A stretch of 64,000 nucleotides of DNA from Pseudomonas hamedanensis (lineage in GTDB: Bacteria; Pseudomonadota; Gammaproteobacteria; Pseudomonadales; Pseudomonadaceae): positions 4,694,001-4,758,000 of the forward strand of contig NZ_CP077091.1 of NCBI RefSeq assembly GCF_014268595.2, written 5' to 3'. A program made the translations under genes and the position numbers. Positions 8,277 to 16,533 of the stretch are shown one piece after another; the stretch's first letter is position 1; each line of letters starts with the position of its first letter. Below the pieces are notes generated by a model, which did not search any database, was not told where the DNA came from, and saw only the letters and a program-made list of their open reading frames with translations.

Positions 8277-8761
8277 TCAAAGTTCGCGCGGCTGATCGCG
8301 TACAGCCAATAGCTGAATGTCGTAATTGAATAGTTCATGCCCACCCGCGACACATCAATTCAAATAATCTCTCTTGGATACTGCGAATTTTTTCGCACCG
8401 CCATCAGGGTTTGCCTGTCTATCAAGCGTGCGAATTCAGGCGTTATCGATGACTGCCCAACAGCCGGGTTCCGGCTTTTCCCGATTATGGAACTGGCGTC
8501 CTCGATGGCGTGTTTTCTGCCCCATCGGACCTCTATCCCGTACGCGACCAACGGTATCTTAAGTGGTATTATGCCGCGCAGTCAGTGACCGCCCAGTTAG
8601 TGGCAAAGTGACGTCTATCATCGGCCTCAGCCGCAGTGGACAATCAACTACCGCTTACTGAGCCTTGTTGAATCAAGTAGCAGAATCGACAGTATTTCAG
8701 ACAGAGATCGCCCGCCACCGGCCGGTCTGCCCGCAGCGAACATCCAGTGGCTCCATTCGTT
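8277..8761. other. 485-base stretch without a supported gene
   Basis: Short frames exist on both strands (for example 8337-8588 and 8360-8551) but none has a ribosome-binding site or recognisable protein features, and they overlap each other. The composition is lower in GC than the flanks. It must contain the promoter of the kinase operon that follows. Confidence 0.45.
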
Positions 8762-9655
8762 ATGTACGCCAGCCTCAAGTCATTCATCACATGGCCACCC
8801 TCCCGGGAAAATGCCCGCCGGATCACACTGATACTGTGCGTCGCGGCAGCGCTCGGCAGCCTGCTCACCTACGGTTTTTCTGCGCCAGTGAGCCTCGCCC
8901 TGCTGTTGCTCAATATCGCGGCCACAGCGTGCGTCTGGGTGCAATATCGCTTGTCGCGCAAGTCGATCAAGTTTCAGCCACAGGAACTGGCCGATCGTCT
9001 GCTTCAGGTGCAGGAGAACGAACGCCATCGGCTCAGCCGCGAATTGCATGACGATATCGGCCAGTTGCTGACCGCCGCCAAACTGCAAGGCGAATGGCTT
9101 AAACGGCGCCTGCCGCAAGACCTGCAGGAACAATGTACGGTGCTCTGCGACACGCTTGAAGAAACACTGAACAAGGTGCGCGACGTTTCGGCGATTCTCA
9201 ATCCGCGTCAATTGACCAGCCTGGGTCTGGAAGCCAGCCTGCGTGCTCACCTGCTCAAGACACTGGCCAATACTTCGGTACACTGGAGCCTCGATTGCCA
9301 GCAGCGTCTGAACGGTATCCCGGAGGAAATGGCGGTCGCCGCTTTCCGTATCACCCAGGAAGCGGTGACCAACATCTTGCGTCATGCACAAGCGCAAAAC
9401 CTGCTGGTGCGTGTTCAGCGCCTGCCGCAAGGTCTGACGTTGCTGATCAGCGACGACGGGCTTGGGTTTGCCCCTGCAGTCAATCCAGGACGGGAAGGAC
9501 AACGGGGCATGGCCGGGATGGCCGAGCGAATCGAACAGCTGGGCGGCACACTGAGCGTCACCAGCGAGCCGGGCAAAGGCACACAAATCGAAGCACTTTT
9601 CCCCTGGGCGCCCCGAGCACTCGAGCGGGCCAGTACGAATAAGGTTATGCGTTGA
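8762..9655 (+). CDS. NarX/DesK-type sensor histidine kinase with two membrane segments
   Basis: Encodes 297 residues. Two close hydrophobic segments (about 20-60) anchor it with almost no periplasmic loop. The dimerisation and phospho-acceptor motif RELHDDIGQ (HisKA_3 type) is followed by the N-box QEAVTNILRHA and the G-box DDGLGF. With no sizeable sensing domain it may respond to a membrane or cytoplasmic cue. I favour the ATG at 8762; a GTG five codons earlier is possible and neither has a strong ribosome-binding site. It is translationally coupled to the response regulator that follows, and the two should form a cognate pair. Confidence 0.85.
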   Translation: MYASLKSFITWPPSRENARRITLILCVAAALGSLLTYGFSAPVSLALLLLNIAATACVWVQYRLSRKSIKFQPQELADRLLQVQENERHRLSRELHDDIGQLLTAAKLQGEWLKRRLPQDLQEQCTVLCDTLEETLNKVRDVSAILNPRQLTSLGLEASLRAHLLKTLANTSVHWSLDCQQRLNGIPEEMAVAAFRITQEAVTNILRHAQAQNLLVRVQRLPQGLTLLISDDGLGFAPAVNPGREGQRGMAGMAERIEQLGGTLSVTSEPGKGTQIEALFPWAPRALERASTNKVMR

Positions 9656-10311
9656 CTTGTAACTTACTTCTGGTGGATGACCACTCGCTGATCAGGGCCG
9701 GCGTGCGCGCTCTGGTGCTGGATATTCCCGGTTACGCGGTAATCGGCGAAGCCAATGACGGCTCGCAACTGCTCGAAATGGTCGAGCAACTGAGTCCCGA
9801 CATCGTGTTGCTCGATATCTCGATGAGGGAAACCGGCGGTCTGGAAGCCCTGCAACGCCTCAAGCGGGTCCGCCCGCAGAGCAAGGTCCTGATCCTTTCC
9901 ATGCACACCGACCCGACCCTGATCATGCAGGCGCTGGAGTCCGGCGCCCATGGCTACCTGCTCAAGGACACCACCGCCACCGAGCTTGAACACGCGCTGG
10001 AAGCCCTGCGTAACAACGAGCGCTACCTGAGCCCGGCCATCGCTCACACCGTGATCAACCAGGCACTGACCCGCAATCAGAAAAACCAGCCGGAAGTTGC
10101 CGAGTCGCACAACCTGACAGCGCGCCAGCTGGAAATCCTCAGACTGATAGTCCGGGGCAAATCCACCCGCGAAATCGCCAATGGTCTGGGGCTGAGCATC
10201 AAGACCGTCGAGACCCACCGCTCGCAGATCATGAAGCGCCTGCAAATCTACGACGTGGCCGGCCTGGTGTTATTCGCCGTGCGCGAGCAGATCATCAGCC
10301 TTGACGACTGA
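9652..10311 (+). CDS. LuxR/NarL-family response regulator, TTG start
   Basis: Encodes 219 residues: a receiver (LLLVDDHSLIRAG; phospho-Asp in VLLDISM; Lys in LLKDT) and a NarL-type helix-turn-helix (LTARQLEILRLIVRG, IKTVETHRSQIMKRL). The start is TTG, embedded in the kinase stop as TTGA and preceded by AAGG at seven bases. No ATG exists early enough to keep the receiver intact. It is the partner of the upstream kinase. Its 3' end overlaps the convergent lipid kinase gene by 17 bases. The regulated genes are not evident. Confidence 0.87.
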   Translation: MTCNLLLVDDHSLIRAGVRALVLDIPGYAVIGEANDGSQLLEMVEQLSPDIVLLDISMRETGGLEALQRLKRVRPQSKVLILSMHTDPTLIMQALESGAHGYLLKDTTATELEHALEALRNNERYLSPAIAHTVINQALTRNQKNQPEVAESHNLTARQLEILRLIVRGKSTREIANGLGLSIKTVETHRSQIMKRLQIYDVAGLVLFAVREQIISLDD

Positions 10312-11212
10312 TTGACGCCGAGCGCGCCAAAAGCGGCGAATGCTTGGGCAGATGCACCTGCAAGGCTGCCGGCCGCGCCGCAAACCTCAGGCTATTGCCC
10401 TCCAGCGGCTCACCGTCGAGATTGATGTACAGCCCTTCCGCCACCTTGATCTCGACCCAGGGCAGCCGCGCCCGCACAAACATACTGTCGATACCGAAAC
10501 CTTCGGTGAGCAGGTTCTTCAACGTGCCGACCAGTTCCTGCGGGGCCGGCAGAATACTGATGTCCAGCAGCCCGTCATCCACCTGCGCATCGGGGCACAG
10601 GACATGCCCGCCTCCGGCCTGGCGACCATTGCCAATGCCCAATGCCAGCAGCTCGCCTTCCCATTGGAAATCCGGCCCCTGCAATTCGCCATAGGCGGCA
10701 TGCAACTCGCTGAATCGGGACAAGCCCGTGAACAGATAGGCCGCGCCGCCCAAGACTTTTTTCAAATCTTCCGAGGTATTGGCGGTGACCTGACTGCCGA
10801 ATCCGCCGGTGGCCATATTGAGGAAAATCTGTCCGCCCACTTCGCCCAGATCGATGTCAGTGGGCGGCGTATCAAGCAGCTCCAGAGCCTCGGCAGGCTC
10901 CAGCGAAATACCGGCGGCACGACAAAAGTCATTGGCAGTCCCCAGCGGCAGCAGGACCAGGCCGGCTTGGCGTGGGTGCATGGCCAGGGCTTCGGCAATA
11001 TCGCGCAACGTGCCATCGCCACCGCCGGCAATGATGTGCGTGTATCCAGCTGCCAGGGCTTCTTCCACCAGGCGTTTGGCATCCCCGGCCTCCCAGGTCA
11101 GCCGAACCGCCAGCTCCCAACCCCGCTCGCGCCGGTCCAGTACGGCTGCACGAACAGCCTCGTTGAGTGCCTGCTTGCCATGCAGAATCAACAGTGCCCG
11201 GCGCTCACTCAT
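10295..11212 (-). CDS. YegS/DGK-family lipid kinase
   Basis: Encodes 305 residues with the diacylglycerol-kinase catalytic motif IIAGGGDGTLRD (about 60-71), then PLGTANDFCR and GNGRQAGGG, as in YegS. YegS-type enzymes phosphorylate lipids such as phosphatidylglycerol or diacylglycerol at the membrane. The ATG at 11212 has GGGAG about eight bases upstream; a GTG three codons earlier overlaps that site and is less likely. It converges on the response regulator gene with a short 3' overlap. Confidence 0.85.
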   Translation of the reverse strand: MSERRALLILHGKQALNEAVRAAVLDRRERGWELAVRLTWEAGDAKRLVEEALAAGYTHIIAGGGDGTLRDIAEALAMHPRQAGLVLLPLGTANDFCRAAGISLEPAEALELLDTPPTDIDLGEVGGQIFLNMATGGFGSQVTANTSEDLKKVLGGAAYLFTGLSRFSELHAAYGELQGPDFQWEGELLALGIGNGRQAGGGHVLCPDAQVDDGLLDISILPAPQELVGTLKNLLTEGFGIDSMFVRARLPWVEIKVAEGLYINLDGEPLEGNSLRFAARPAALQVHLPKHSPLLARSASISRQG

Positions 11213-11527
11213 AAACGTCACTCCCAGAATTGATACGGTTGAATCATCTTGACCACCGCGACGCGCAAAAAAGCCGTCAGCGTCTCAATAAATTCGCCTG
11301 TCCGGCTGCACCGTCCTACACGGTGGTATTTTTTCTTACGAAACATGAGGAATCGGCTCAATTGACCCGGCACAAGCATTAGGTCAACGTGTGCCGGCGG
11401 TATCGTTTTTCAATCCAACAACACAAGGATGTGCCGGTAATGAGCAGATACGCCCCGAGGGCTGATGACCGTTCGCCAGATGGATCAGGCAGCAAGCGTT
11501 CACTTGAAATAGCTGGTGGATGTTTCC
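11213..11527. other. Intergenic region before the small coiled-coil membrane protein gene
   Basis: About 315 bases with runs such as TATTTTTTCTTACG. It must hold the divergent promoters of the lipid kinase and the small protein gene. I find no supported frame and no clear repeat. Confidence 0.4.
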
Positions 11528-11836
11528 ATGCAAAGTCATGAAGCCAGAATACCAGTGAGTCCGGTCGCCGCCCTCGCCGAAAGTCGCGCAAGTCATCAGT
11601 CGGATTTCAATAAAAGCGCCAAGACCCCTGGAGAAATCGAAATGGAACCTCGTGTCACCGAGCTGGAGACCCATCTCAAATATATCCGCCGGGACATGGA
11701 CGAAGTTCGCAACGATGTCAAAACGATCAAGCATCGACTGGCCTATTCGGCCGGTGCGACGACGATCGTGCTGGGGTTGCTGGGTTGGGTCGCCAATAGC
11801 CGATTCGACCAGTTGGTGTCACTGATCAGCAATTGA
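11528..11836 (+). CDS. Small protein with a coiled coil and C-terminal membrane segment
   Basis: Encodes 102 residues of unknown function. The first 38 are polar and irregular. From MEPRVTELETHLKYIRRDMD onward there is a heptad-like coiled coil, then a hydrophobic segment (ATTIVLGLLGWVA) and a short tail. The second half resembles small XhlA-like proteins that pair a coiled coil with one membrane anchor, including some phage ones, but no other phage genes are nearby. The ATG at 11528 has GGTGGA seven bases before it. Starting inside at 11642 would give only the coiled-coil and anchor part and cannot be excluded. Confidence 0.6.
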   Translation: MQSHEARIPVSPVAALAESRASHQSDFNKSAKTPGEIEMEPRVTELETHLKYIRRDMDEVRNDVKTIKHRLAYSAGATTIVLGLLGWVANSRFDQLVSLISN

Positions 11837-11849
11837 CTCAACGTTTTTT

Positions 11850-11882
11850 TACACGCGTCAGCTTTATCAGCCGACGCGTGTA
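11850..11882. repeat. 10-bp perfect inverted repeat after a T-tract
   Basis: TACACGCGTC and GACGCGTGTA are separated by 13 bases, with seven Ts immediately before the left arm on the plus strand. It lies between the small membrane protein and the end of moeA. The T-run is on the wrong side for a normal intrinsic terminator of either gene. Confidence 0.7.
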
Positions 11883-11897
11883 CTGGCTGCAACGAGA

Positions 11898-13124
11898 TCA
11901 GCCCAGAAGCTCGCTTAATGGAATGAAAGCAACCTCGTCCCCTTCAGTCAGCGTGCGTCCTTCCAGCACTTCCACCAGCCCGTCGGCCCACGCGGCGCTG
12001 CGCAGCACACCAGAACTCTGATTTTGGTAAATCATCGCCCGACCTTGCTCAAGCCGGCCCCGCAGGTACTCGCGACGGTTTCCGGCCACAGGCCAGACAA
12101 ACCCCGCCGGCACCGTGAACTTCAGCGGCTCGACGTCCTGTACGCCTTGGCGCCTTAACAAATAAGGGCGTGTCAGCAACGCGAAGGTCACCAGCGTCGA
12201 CGCCGGATTGCCAGGAAGACCAATGACCGGAACATTGCGAAAATGTCCGAACGTCAGCGGTTTTCCGGGTTTGATCGCCAGTTTCCACAGCGCCAGCTCA
12301 CCCTCTTCCCGCAGCGCTATGCCAAGGAAATCGGCTTCGCCGACAGAGACTCCACCGGTAGACAGGATCAGATCGACATCCTGCAATTCACCCAGACGAA
12401 GCCGGGTCGCGGCCAGATCATCGGGAAGAATGCCCGCATCCATCACTTCACATCCCAGACGCTGCAGCCAACTGCACAGCACCACGCGGTTGCTGTTGTA
12501 AATCTGCCCCGGGCCGAGTGCCTGCCCAGGCTCAACCAGCTCATCGCCTGTGGACAATACCGCCACACGCACTTTACGCACCACGCTCAGGCCTGCGCAG
12601 CCCAACGAAGCTGACAAGCCTTGCTCGATCGGTCCCAGCCGGGTGCCGGCGGCAAGTACGCACTCGCCCACGGTCGTTTCCTGACCTTGCGGGCGGATGT
12701 TCTGACCGGCCTTCATGAGCTGAGTGAACAGCACCCGCCCATCGGCCTGGAGCTCAGTGTTTTCCTGCATCTCGACACAGTCGGCACCCGCGGGTACCGG
12801 CGCGCCGGTGAAGATTCGCGCACAGGTCCCAGGCTTTATCGGCTCCGGGGCTTGCCCGGCGAACACCTTCTGGCTGACCGGCAGGGGTTCACCCGTCCAG
12901 TCCGCCAGGTTCAGGGCGTAGCCATCCATGGCGCTGTTTGGCCAAGGTGGCAGATCCAGCGTGGATACCAGACCTTCAGCCAGCACTCGCCCTTCGACCT
13001 GAGCCAGCGGCAAATACTCGCGCTCGGCAATCGGCGATGCATCGGCCATTTCCAACAGACGCGCCAGGGCCGCTTCGACCGGCATCAAGCTGGCGGTTTT
13101 GCCCGGCTTACCCACGGGATTCAC
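11898..13124 (-). CDS. moeA: Molybdopterin molybdenumtransferase MoeA
   Basis: Encodes 408 residues with the four-part MoeA build: PPWPNSAMDGYA near residue 60, FTGAPVPAGAD, the central MoeA/MogA-fold STGDEL and STGGVSVGEADF, and GLPGNPAS. MoeA inserts molybdate into adenylylated molybdopterin. The start is GTG at 13124, which overlaps the end of moaB by 17 bases; AGGCGG stands a few bases upstream. Together with moaB and the divergent mobA it makes a compact molybdenum cofactor locus of the kind seen as moeA2-moaB2-mobA in P. aeruginosa (from memory). Confidence 0.93.
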   Translation of the reverse strand: MNPVGKPGKTASLMPVEAALARLLEMADASPIAEREYLPLAQVEGRVLAEGLVSTLDLPPWPNSAMDGYALNLADWTGEPLPVSQKVFAGQAPEPIKPGTCARIFTGAPVPAGADCVEMQENTELQADGRVLFTQLMKAGQNIRPQGQETTVGECVLAAGTRLGPIEQGLSASLGCAGLSVVRKVRVAVLSTGDELVEPGQALGPGQIYNSNRVVLCSWLQRLGCEVMDAGILPDDLAATRLRLGELQDVDLILSTGGVSVGEADFLGIALREEGELALWKLAIKPGKPLTFGHFRNVPVIGLPGNPASTLVTFALLTRPYLLRRQGVQDVEPLKFTVPAGFVWPVAGNRREYLRGRLEQGRAMIYQNQSSGVLRSAAWADGLVEVLEGRTLTEGDEVAFIPLSELLG

Positions 13125-13647
13125 AAGGCGCCGCCTGTTTCAGATGGGTGACGAAGTTGCACGGGCGATGACGCGCGTCCAATTGCTCGCCGAGGATACC
13201 GTCCCAACCCGTGCGTACAGCGTTGGTCGAGCCTGGCAGGCAGCAAACCAGCGTACCGTTGGCCAGACCGGCCAGTGCCCGCGACTGTACGGTCGAGGTG
13301 CCAATATCGGCCACGGAGATTTGCCGGAACAATTCGCCAAAGCCGTCCACCTGTTTATCGAGCAGGCACGCGACCGCTTCCGGTGTGCTGTCACGCCCGG
13401 TAAAACCGGTGCCGCCGGTGATCAGCACCACCTGCACAACATCATCGGCGATCCAGTTGGCGACTTGCGCGCGAATTTTATACAGGTCGTCTTTGAGCAA
13501 GACCCGCTCCGCCAGATTGTGGCCCGCCGCTGTCAAGCGGTCGACAAACACCTGGCCTGAGGTATCGGTTTCGAGGGTGCGGGTATCGCTGACCGTCAAC
13601 ACCGCTATATTAAGCGGCACGAAAGGTACATCAGCCTTGGCTTTCAT
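13108..13647 (-). CDS. moaB: Molybdenum cofactor biosynthesis protein MoaB
   Basis: Encodes 179 residues, typical for MoaB. LTVSDTR near the N-terminus and the conserved VVLITGGTGFTGRDSTPEA segment (about 73-92) form the molybdopterin-binding site, and CLPGSTNAVRTGWD follows. MoaB/MogA proteins adenylylate molybdopterin before metal insertion. It is the first gene of the moaB-moeA unit, overlaps moeA by 17 bases and is divergent from mobA, with about 80 bases between for both promoters. Confidence 0.92.
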   Translation of the reverse strand: MKAKADVPFVPLNIAVLTVSDTRTLETDTSGQVFVDRLTAAGHNLAERVLLKDDLYKIRAQVANWIADDVVQVVLITGGTGFTGRDSTPEAVACLLDKQVDGFGELFRQISVADIGTSTVQSRALAGLANGTLVCCLPGSTNAVRTGWDGILGEQLDARHRPCNFVTHLKQAAPCESRG

Positions 13648-13728
13648 AGGCTCATCCAGTTGTAGAAGAAACAGCCCGGTGTTATATCACAGCGCTCGAT
13701 TTTTTCGCCTTCCCTGTGGAGAGCTGCC

Positions 13729-14331
13729 ATGCCCCAGCCAACGCCATTGCCGCCCTGCTCGATTCTGCTGCTGGCAGGCGGACGCGGCCAACGCATGGGC
13801 GGCCAGGATAAAGGTCTGGTGCCGTGGCAGGGCGAACCGTTGATTGCGCATCAGCAACGCAAGGTCCGCACGCTGACTGACGATTTGATCATCTCGTGCA
13901 ACCGCAATCGTCAGCGCTATGCGCCGTTTGCCGATCAACTGGTGGCTGATGACGAAGAAGACTTTCCGGGACCGCTGGCGGGGATTCTGGCAGGCCTGAA
14001 AGTTGCCCGTCATTCACACTTGCTGGTCCTGCCGTGCGACGTTCCGCTGATTGACGAAGCCCTGCTGCAACGTATGCGCGAGGCCGCCAGCGAGCAACCT
14101 GAAAAACCTTTAATGTTGCGCGAGGGAGAACATTGGCAACCGTTGCTCTGCGTGATTCCGGTCGGCCTTTTACCGGCATTCGAAGAGGCCTGGAAAAGCG
14201 GCGAGCGCAGCCCCGGCCGGGTGATGCGCAACCTCGGCGCGAACGCCTTGCAATGCCCTGACAATGACCCGCGCCTGGCCAACCTCAACACCCCTGAACT
14301 GTTAAATGCGCACAACACTGTGTCAGACTGA
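13729..14331 (+). CDS. mobA: Molybdenum cofactor guanylyltransferase MobA
   Basis: Encodes 200 residues. The nucleotide-binding signature [18 protein letters not shown] (about 14-31) is the classic MobA loop, and [11 protein letters not shown] carries the metal-binding Asp. MobA attaches GMP to the molybdenum cofactor to make the dinucleotide used by DMSO-reductase-type enzymes such as nitrate reductase. GGAG stands eight bases before the ATG. It is transcribed away from moaB-moeA, and together the three genes cover the late steps of the pathway. Confidence 0.92.
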   Translation: MPQPTPLPPCSILLLAGGRGQRMGGQDKGLVPWQGEPLIAHQQRKVRTLTDDLIISCNRNRQRYAPFADQLVADDEEDFPGPLAGILAGLKVARHSHLLVLPCDVPLIDEALLQRMREAASEQPEKPLMLREGEHWQPLLCVIPVGLLPAFEEAWKSGERSPGRVMRNLGANALQCPDNDPRLANLNTPELLNAHNTVSD

Positions 14332-14409
14332 CAGCATTCAAGGAACTCTCACGCCTTGTGTACGTCTCAAGCTCAGTAACCAGAAGATTTCCCATTCGGA
14401 GACACACCC

Positions 14410-14631
14410 ATGACTCAACGGACCCTCGCCACTTTCATGCTCGCACTGGGCCTGGCCACCCTCGCCGGTTGCTCCTCGCCTACAGTGATCACCTTGAATG
14501 ACGGTCGCGAAATCCAGGCCGTCGACACCCCGAAATACGATGATGATTCGGGCTTCTACGAGTTCCAGCAGCTGGACGGCAAAGAAACTCGCATCAACAA
14601 GGATCAGGTACGTACCGTTAAAGAGCTGTAA
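14410..14631 (+). CDS. Small lipoprotein of the YgdI/YgdR type (DUF903)
   Basis: Encodes 73 residues. A signal peptide ends in the lipobox LATLAGC, with lipidated Cys at about residue 21. The mature part, VITLNDGREIQAVDTPKYDDDSG and onward, is the small beta domain of YgdI/YgdR lipoproteins. Residue 2 after the Cys is Ser, so outer-membrane sorting is likely. Function is unknown in the family. The gene has its own terminator and follows mobA by 78 bases. Confidence 0.87.
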   Translation: MTQRTLATFMLALGLATLAGCSSPTVITLNDGREIQAVDTPKYDDDSGFYEFQQLDGKETRINKDQVRTVKEL

Positions 14632-14653
14632 GCTCAGCGGCACGCCGGATACA

Positions 14654-14685
14654 GAAAAGCCCGCAGATTTGCGGGCTTTTTCATG
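14654..14685 (+). terminator. Intrinsic terminator after the YgdI-like lipoprotein
   Basis: AAAGCCCGC and GCGGGCTTT form a stem around a six-base loop, followed by a T-run. A-rich sequence on the other side may allow weak use by the opposite-strand pseudouridine synthase gene as well. Confidence 0.82.
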
Positions 14686-14708
14686 GGCGCTGAAAAGTAC
14701 TTGCGCCG

Positions 14709-15599
14709 CTACCAGTGCAGGCTGATCTGGCTCCGGAACTCGCGCTGTTCACCGGTCACCGGATCGATAAAACGCAACCCCTGGGCGAGAAGCTTGAGTG
14801 GATTGGCGTAATCGTCCTCGACGTCTTTCAGCACATCCGGATAAAACGGATCGTTGCAGATGCTCGCCCCCAGCGCGGTCATGTGGACACGCAACTGGTG
14901 CTTCTTGCCGGTCACCGGGAACAGGCCATAACGCCAGAGATCGCCGTTTTTTTCCCGCACCTCGACCGCCGTCTCGGTATTGCTGACACCCGGCCCCTCC
15001 TGCATGCGAAAGAACGGCTCGCCATCGACCAGACGACTCTTGTGCACCAGGGGAAAGCTCAGATCAGGCAACGCGGGGGCTATCGCCTCGTAATACTTGT
15101 CGATCTGCCGTGTCGGAAAAAGCGACTGATAGGCCGAGCGGGTTTGCGGATCGGCCGAAAAGATCACCAGCCCCGCCGTGTGCCGATCAATCCGGTGCAA
15201 GGGCACCAGATGCGGATTGTCCAGACGGCGGATCAAGCGACGCAGCAAGGTTTGCTCGACATACTCCCCCGCGGGCGTGACCGGCAGGAAATGCGGCTTG
15301 TCCGCGACCACCAGATGTTCATCGGCATAGAGAATTGTCTCGACTACCGGAATCGGCTTCTCGTCCGGCACCTCACGAAAATAGTGAATCCGCAGGCCTT
15401 CCTTGTAGGGCAGGTCCAGCGAGATCGGTTGCCCCTGACCATCAAGCACCCGCCCGCGGGCGATCCTGTCCAGCCATTGCTCACGACCGATGGCGCTGAA
15501 ATGCTCGCACAGGCAATCGAGTACGGTCAGCCAGGACCCGGGAGGCAGGTAGAGCGTGCTCGCCTGGTTCTGAGCGGCAGAAAAGGTAGTGGTGGGCAT
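14709..15599 (-). CDS. RluA-family pseudouridine synthase
   Basis: Encodes 296 residues with the RluA-family core. The catalytic Asp lies in HRIDRHTAGL (about 137-146), preceded by VVADKPHFLPVTP and followed by GKKHQLRVHM. An N-terminal segment of about 80 residues has a weak S4-like character. It converts uridine to pseudouridine in rRNA or tRNA, but the exact target is not readable. The start is uncertain: ATG at 15599 is given, while an in-frame TTG two codons earlier has GAGG at a better distance. Confidence 0.85.
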   Translation of the reverse strand: MPTTTFSAAQNQASTLYLPPGSWLTVLDCLCEHFSAIGREQWLDRIARGRVLDGQGQPISLDLPYKEGLRIHYFREVPDEKPIPVVETILYADEHLVVADKPHFLPVTPAGEYVEQTLLRRLIRRLDNPHLVPLHRIDRHTAGLVIFSADPQTRSAYQSLFPTRQIDKYYEAIAPALPDLSFPLVHKSRLVDGEPFFRMQEGPGVSNTETAVEVREKNGDLWRYGLFPVTGKKHQLRVHMTALGASICNDPFYPDVLKDVEDDYANPLKLLAQGLRFIDPVTGEQREFRSQISLHW

Positions 15600-15669
15600 A
15601 CGCAAATCGAATCCTCAAGACTGGTCGGCATTATCCCGCACTGCAGGATGCGAACCTAGCGCAGAATCC

Positions 15670-15987
15670 TCAGGCCGGGATCGTCTTGAGCGCTGCGGCC
15701 TCGGTGAATTCCTTGAGCCAGCGCAACACATCGACCGCCTCCCAGCGCCCCGGGTCATACAAGGCGTACAGCAAGCCCTGATAGCCGACCACATCCAGTT
15801 GCTTGTGATAGCCGGCGCGCTGGAACAATGCCTCGATTTCGGCGAAACAGGTGTTGAAATGCAGCTTGTTGAACGGCGTCTTGCCTTCCGTGACCAGCCC
15901 GTCCAGGCGCAATTCGAGGACGGCCTCGCGCACCACGTCGACCGACATCCGGTTAACGCTGCTCTTCAACTGTTCGACATTGACCAC
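15670..15987 (-). CDS. Conserved hypothetical protein, 105 residues
   Basis: Encodes 105 residues without a domain I recognise. It is soluble, with a helical N-terminus (VNRMSVDVVREAVLELRLDGL) and a middle part containing GYQGLLYALYDPGRW. The start is GTG at 15987, with GAGGGATG eight bases upstream. It runs in the same direction as the pseudouridine synthase gene, about 70 bases upstream of it, so the two may be co-transcribed. Normal codon use suggests a real gene. Confidence 0.65.
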   Translation of the reverse strand: MVNVEQLKSSVNRMSVDVVREAVLELRLDGLVTEGKTPFNKLHFNTCFAEIEALFQRAGYHKQLDVVGYQGLLYALYDPGRWEAVDVLRWLKEFTEAAALKTIPA

Positions 15988-16098
15988 GGTTCATCCCTCT
16001 GACTCGATTGCTGTATGGACATACAGTAACCGAATGAACCGGGAAGTGCCAAGGCATGGTTGTGCAGTTGCGACCGGCGGAGCGGCGCGAACAGCGGA

Positions 16099-16335
16099 TC
16101 AGCGAAGAAAGGCCACGACCCGATCGGCACTGAACGGCCAGTCCAGCTCCGCCCCGGTGTCGATGCGACGCAACACGGGAATTCGCAGGCTGTACGCTTC
16201 GAACCGCGATTCGTCTTCAGCAATATCCACCAGTTCCACCAGCAGACCATGCTCGACAAAAGGCATCAGTTCAGCTTCAGCGACTTCGCATAGGTGACAC
16301 CCCAGGGTGCCGAACAGCTGACATTCAGGAGGCAT
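16099..16335 (-). CDS. Glutaredoxin-like protein with CxxC (DUF836)
   Basis: Encodes 78 residues with a compact thioredoxin-like fold. GTLGCHLCEVAE puts a CHLC redox pair at about residues 13-16, and RIPVLRR is the cis-proline region. DUF836 proteins are small glutaredoxin-like proteins of unclear partner. It lies just upstream of the 105-residue gene on the same strand, separated by about 110 bases. Confidence 0.82.
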   Translation of the reverse strand: MPPECQLFGTLGCHLCEVAEAELMPFVEHGLLVELVDIAEDESRFEAYSLRIPVLRRIDTGAELDWPFSADRVVAFLR

Positions 16336-16533
16336 GCGTGCTCAACCACAAAATGAGTGCGCCTATTCTAGGCGCCCTTGAAAAACCCGTCGACCCGTGA
16401 CCGCTCAAAGGTACGATCGGGGCCTGGGGTAAAACCCTGACGCACATCAGTGCGCTCAAATCACCGATCCGTCATCCTCCCGCTCTTTTTGCCTCTACGC
16501 TTGAGAGGCCAGAGCCTGACATCGGAGCGTCTC

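Noticed and set aside
8337..8588. 83-codon frame in the gap before the kinase gene
   Set aside because: No ribosome-binding site, overlaps other equally weak frames on both strands, no recognisable protein character.
11528..11836. Prophage remnant suggested by XhlA-like coiled-coil and anchor protein
   Set aside because: No other phage gene, attachment site or integrase nearby; a single small protein of this type is not evidence of a prophage.
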